NCBI GenBank assembly: GCA_030432315.1
Contig: JAUIHM010000028.1
Span: forward strand, 1 to 35,347
Length of the DNA stretch: 35,347 bases
Direction: 5' to 3'
Source: Alphaproteobacteria bacterium
GTDB lineage: Bacteria > Pseudomonadota > Alphaproteobacteria > Rhodobacterales > Rhodobacteraceae
This document shows positions 32,948-35,347 of the stretch, piece by piece. The notes under the pieces are model-generated. The model saw only the letters and a program-made list of their open reading frames with translations. It was not told where the DNA came from and ran no database searches. The stretch's first letter is position 1. Every line of letters starts with the position of its first letter. The position numbers were made by a program, and so were the translations under genes.

Positions 32948-33858
32948 TGCAGCACCGAACGCAGGGCGGGATCTGCACGGAGGTCTGCAAGCTGGCCATC
33001 GTCCAGCGCCATCATCGGCGGCCGCAGGCGCGCCCAGTTGCCGTCGCCGGTGCGTTCCGCGAGAACCGCCTTGATCGCCGGAACAAGCGGAAACCGGGTG
33101 ATGGCGGTACGAACCGCCGAAACGGCCTTCTGGGCATCGGCGGCATCTTCGCCGCAGCGCAGGCGGGCAATCAGGTTGGCGATGCCGTTGGCGTTGATGT
33201 TGGCGCTCGCGGAAATGCATCCCGCGGCACCAAGCGCAAGCGCTTCGGTCAACACTGCTTCGCTCGCCGGAAAAACGGCGAAACCGGGGAACGTCTCAAG
33301 GATCGTGCGTGTGTTTTGCCAGTCGCCGGAGCTGTCCTTGAGGCCTACCACCGTATCCGGAAAATCAGCGAGCAACCTGGAGATGAGATCAGGCGACCAG
33401 CCGATCCCCGCCATTTGCGGAATGTGGTAAAGGTAAATCCTGAGCCGGCTGTCGCCGACGCCTGCGACAATGTCGGCCACGTAGCGGTACAGCCCTTCAT
33501 CCGGCACGCCCTTGTAGAAGAACGGCGGAAGGAGCAGTACACCGGCGCAGCCGAGGCGGGCGGCATGACGGCTGAGATACACCGCATCGCCGACGGCGCA
33601 TGCTCCGGTGCCGGGCAGCAGCCTGTCTGCAGCAATCCCGGCCGCGGGCAGGGAGTCGATCAGCGCAATGCGTTCGTCCAGCGTCAGGCTGTTGGCCTCG
33701 CTGGTGGTTCCCAGCACCGCAAGTCCGTCGGCGCCGTCGCGCAGCAGTCCCTGGCAGTGGCTGACAAATGCTGGAATGTTCGGCGACATGTCAGCCGCGA
33801 ACGGCGTTGCAGCGGGAGGCCAGAGCCCTGAGCAAAGCATCGGTTTATCCATGTCCAT
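32944..33858 (-). CDS. DapA-family aldolase (probable 2-keto-3-deoxy sugar-acid aldolase)
   Basis: This class I aldolase/lyase of 304 residues has GTTSEANS (Thr pair), the catalytic Tyr in LYHIPQMAG and the Schiff-base Lys in VVGLKDSSGD (K174 from this start). The Arg that marks true dihydrodipicolinate synthase (SRTG after YNVP) is missing, so lysine biosynthesis is unlikely. Next to a sugar-acid dehydratase it probably splits the 2-keto-3-deoxy acid into pyruvate and an aldehyde, or acts as a dehydratase of that acid. The start is uncertain: ATG at 33858 or 33852, or GTG at 33867, none with a clear ribosome site. It is the first gene of locus B. Confidence 0.88.
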   Translation of the reverse strand: MDMDKPMLCSGLWPPAATPFAADMSPNIPAFVSHCQGLLRDGADGLAVLGTTSEANSLTLDERIALIDSLPAAGIAADRLLPGTGACAVGDAVYLSRHAARLGCAGVLLLPPFFYKGVPDEGLYRYVADIVAGVGDSRLRIYLYHIPQMAGIGWSPDLISRLLADFPDTVVGLKDSSGDWQNTRTILETFPGFAVFPASEAVLTEALALGAAGCISASANINANGIANLIARLRCGEDAADAQKAVSAVRTAITRFPLVPAIKAVLAERTGDGNWARLRPPMMALDDGQLADLRADPALRSVLQ

Positions 33859-33899
33859 TGCGTTCACGCCAGATCAAATCTGTAGACCGTGACGTTCAG

Positions 33900-33961
33900 T
33901 GTCAACAATAAAACCCCTTGGTGGTTCCTCTTGTTTCATGTGACATTCTTTGTCGACAATA
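33900..33961. promoter_or_regulatory. Paired operator-like sequences upstream of locus B
   Basis: TGTCAACAATA (33900-33910) and TGTCGACAATA (33951-33961) are near-identical and start 51 bp apart, about five helical turns. The second lies in the perfect palindrome TTGTCGACAA (33950-33959), a shape common for FCD-type GntR operators. The first overlaps a minus-strand TTGACA that could be the -35 box of the locus B operon. They are probable sites of the divergent GntR regulator. Confidence 0.55.
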
Positions 33962-34289
33962 TCTGATGTGCAGACGGGTCTAGGCCATTTGTCGAAGCAG
34001 TGCCGGTCACCTGCGCGGGGCGCACACGTCGGTGTACGGATTGCCAGCATTGGCAACTGGGGGTATCTGTTGGTTGCCGCGAAAACGTGCAGGGCCGGTT
34101 TTGGTATTGGGACGGGGGCATCAATGGGAGCGGGCGAGTGCCCTGGCTGATCTTGCGTCGTGTCAGGGGGGATCGACCGATGTTGGTCGACCGGACGCAC
34201 TTCGATCGGGATTCGGCGAAACCCGCATTGTCCGGTTTCAGCAAGTGCCCGCAGGGGCGGGTTCTGCGCGGGGTTGGGAGTTGTCTCAG
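33962..34289 (+). other. Long leader of the second GntR gene with two inverted repeats
   Basis: This 328-bp stretch has no convincing gene. It holds TTGCCA-GCAT-TGGCAA (34041-34056), a perfect 6-bp palindrome with a 4-base centre, and GATCGACC/GGTCGACC (34171-34192), a 7 of 8 inverted repeat. Either may be a regulator site or an RNA structure. An open frame continuous with the GntR gene runs from 34032, but its product resembles nothing. Confidence 0.35.
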
Positions 34290-34985
34290 ATGATGGACCA
34301 CGCAGTATCTCCGAACACAACTGCTGATCCTCCCCAAGCCAACGGTGAAGAAATCATCGCCCGCGCAATCGAACAGGACATCATTTTTGGAAGGCTCGGA
34401 CCGGGCGAGCCGCTGCGCGAAGAATCTATCGCCAAACGCCATGCCGCTTCCCGCCACCATGTCCGTTCCGCCCTGATGATCCTCGAACGGGCCGGGATTG
34501 TCGTGCGCGAACGCAACAAGGGTGCGCGGGTTAGGGCCTATTCCGCCCGTGAGGTCGGTCAGCTTTACGACCTGCGTGAATTGCTGACCCGTCAGGCGTC
34601 GCTGAAAATTCCGCTTCCTGTGCCTTCATCTGCGCTGGACCGGGTGCAACAGGTTCAGGCAGAATACGAAAAGGCCATAGACGGCGGCGATCTCCCGGCG
34701 ATCCACGAAAGCAACGACCGCTTTCACGTCGAAATCTTCGCGCTGTGCGACAACCCCTATCTGGTGGAGATGCTCAAGCGCTGCATGGACATGACCTATG
34801 TGATCCGCGCGGGCAACATGAGCGACACCGTGCGCACGACCGCCTCCTGCGCAGAACACAGGGCAATGATTGCCCTGCTTCGGGGCACGGACGCATGGGC
34901 ACTCAGCGAACTCTGCGTACAGCACCTGCGCCCGAGCAAGGAACTCTATCTTCGGCGCCTTGGCCAGGACGGGGCCCGGCCGTAA
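34290..34985 (+). CDS. GntR-family regulator, FCD type (locus B)
   Basis: This 231-residue regulator has a GntR winged helix (IIFGRLGPGEPLREESIAKR, SRHHVRSALMILERAGIVVRE, wing NKGARVRAYS) and an FCD effector domain with metal-site residues (NDRFH, EHRAMI, QHLRPS). It is divergent from the aldolase-dehydratase operon and probably controls it in response to a sugar acid or its product. GGGAG nine bases upstream supports the ATG at 34290; a second ATG follows directly. It is similar in plan to the regulator of locus A. Confidence 0.92.
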   Translation: MMDHAVSPNTTADPPQANGEEIIARAIEQDIIFGRLGPGEPLREESIAKRHAASRHHVRSALMILERAGIVVRERNKGARVRAYSAREVGQLYDLRELLTRQASLKIPLPVPSSALDRVQQVQAEYEKAIDGGDLPAIHESNDRFHVEIFALCDNPYLVEMLKRCMDMTYVIRAGNMSDTVRTTASCAEHRAMIALLRGTDAWALSELCVQHLRPSKELYLRRLGQDGARP

Positions 34986-35075
34986 GGCGGGGATCGGCAG
35001 ACGGCCGGCCCACTGGCGTCGCAGCGTCTGTGGGCGGTCGTCAAGTCGCCACGTTAGAAAATTCTGATCGCGGTC

Positions 35076-35106
35076 TTGACCCTCCAGTTGGTGGAAGCCC
35101 TATCTG
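35076..35106 (+). promoter_or_regulatory. MerR/CueR-type promoter of the P-type ATPase gene
   Basis: TTGACC (35076-35081), a 19-base spacer and TATCTG (35101-35106) form the over-long spacing of MerR-family promoters. The spacer carries a dyad, CCTCCA and TGGAAG around GTTGG, like the operator of copper-sensing CueR/HmrR. The predicted transcript begins about 20 bases before the ATPase start. Confidence 0.7.
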
Positions 35107-35133
35107 GGTGTCGAATGGAATGAGGAACGGATC

Positions 35134-35347
35134 ATGGAAGACCATCGACAGGTTACGGTTCGGATCGATGGAATGTCCTGCGCCTCCTGCGTCGGCAGGG
35201 TCGAAAAGGCGCTGGCAAAGGTTCCGGGCGTCGAAGAGACTGCGGTAAACCTCGTTACCGGCAGCGCGCGGCTGCGGCTTGCGGACGGATCGCTGCCGGA
35301 GGTGATCTCCACGCTGGAGCAGACCGGCTATCCGGCGCGGACAGTGG
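35134..35347 (+). CDS. Heavy-metal (copper-type) P-type ATPase, N-terminal part (truncated by window edge)
   Basis: The visible 71 residues form one heavy-metal-associated domain with the copper-binding motif GMSCASC, followed by VGRVEKALAKVPGV and TGYPART, as in CopA-type exporters. GAGGA lies upstream of the ATG. The rest of the pump is outside the window. The CueR-like promoter before it supports copper or silver as the substrate. A stand-alone chaperone (CopZ) is possible if the frame stops just beyond the window, but the length already reached makes an ATPase more likely. Confidence 0.85.
   Translation, partial: MEDHRQVTVRIDGMSCASCVGRVEKALAKVPGVEETAVNLVTGSARLRLADGSLPEVISTLEQTGYPARTV

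Noticed and set aside
1..35347. CRISPR array or insertion sequence
   Set aside because: No regularly spaced direct repeats and no transposase-like product were found by eye.

Overview
The window is high-GC DNA from an alphaproteobacterium, most likely a member of the Rhodobacterales. This rests on the hisS-hisZ-hisG block (short-form HisG with its HisZ partner), a DUF1489 protein, a B12-dependent class II ribonucleotide reductase and the general style of the proteins. The species assignment is inference. I see no phage, transposon, integrase or CRISPR array.

Left part (1-10.2 kb, plus strand): the C-terminal end of an ABC exporter, a DHA2-type MFS pump, an acyl-CoA synthetase translationally coupled to an AI-2E/PerM family membrane protein, a small unknown gene on the minus strand, a flavin reductase-like protein, and then hisS-hisZ-hisG.

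Middle (10.2-21 kb): a minus-strand trio (DUF1489 protein, small secreted protein, 2-hydroxyacid dehydrogenase) lies divergent from the class II ribonucleotide reductase. Next come an ArsR-family repressor with the two cysteines of persulfide sensors (BigR/SqrR type), and a minus-strand run of EAL signalling protein, PLP-dependent C-S enzyme, cytochrome P450 and MazG. A tRNA-Gly(GCC) gene with its own promoter and terminator closes the region.

Right part (21-34.3 kb): two carbohydrate-acid uptake and catabolism loci, each paired with a divergent GntR/FCD regulator. Locus A (21.0-27.2 kb) is a MalK-type ABC sugar importer with a mannonate dehydratase family enzyme. Locus B (27.2-35.0 kb) joins a polar-amino-acid-type ABC importer to an IlvD/Edd sugar-acid dehydratase, a DapA-type aldolase and a broken lactonase-like amidohydrolase. 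The natural reading of locus B is lactone to sugar acid to 2-keto-3-deoxy acid to pyruvate plus an aldehyde. Its binding protein keeps the carboxylate-binding Arg of amino-acid binders but lacks the ammonium-binding Asp, which fits a sugar-acid ligand.

The window ends in the first domain of a copper-type P-type ATPase, behind a promoter with the 19-bp spacer of MerR/CueR control.

The most interesting points are locus B as a possibly undescribed uptake and catabolic system with its pseudogenised lactonase, the paired operator-like sequences 51 bp apart upstream of it, the overlapping divergent promoters of locus A, and the orphan persulfide-sensor-like repressor.
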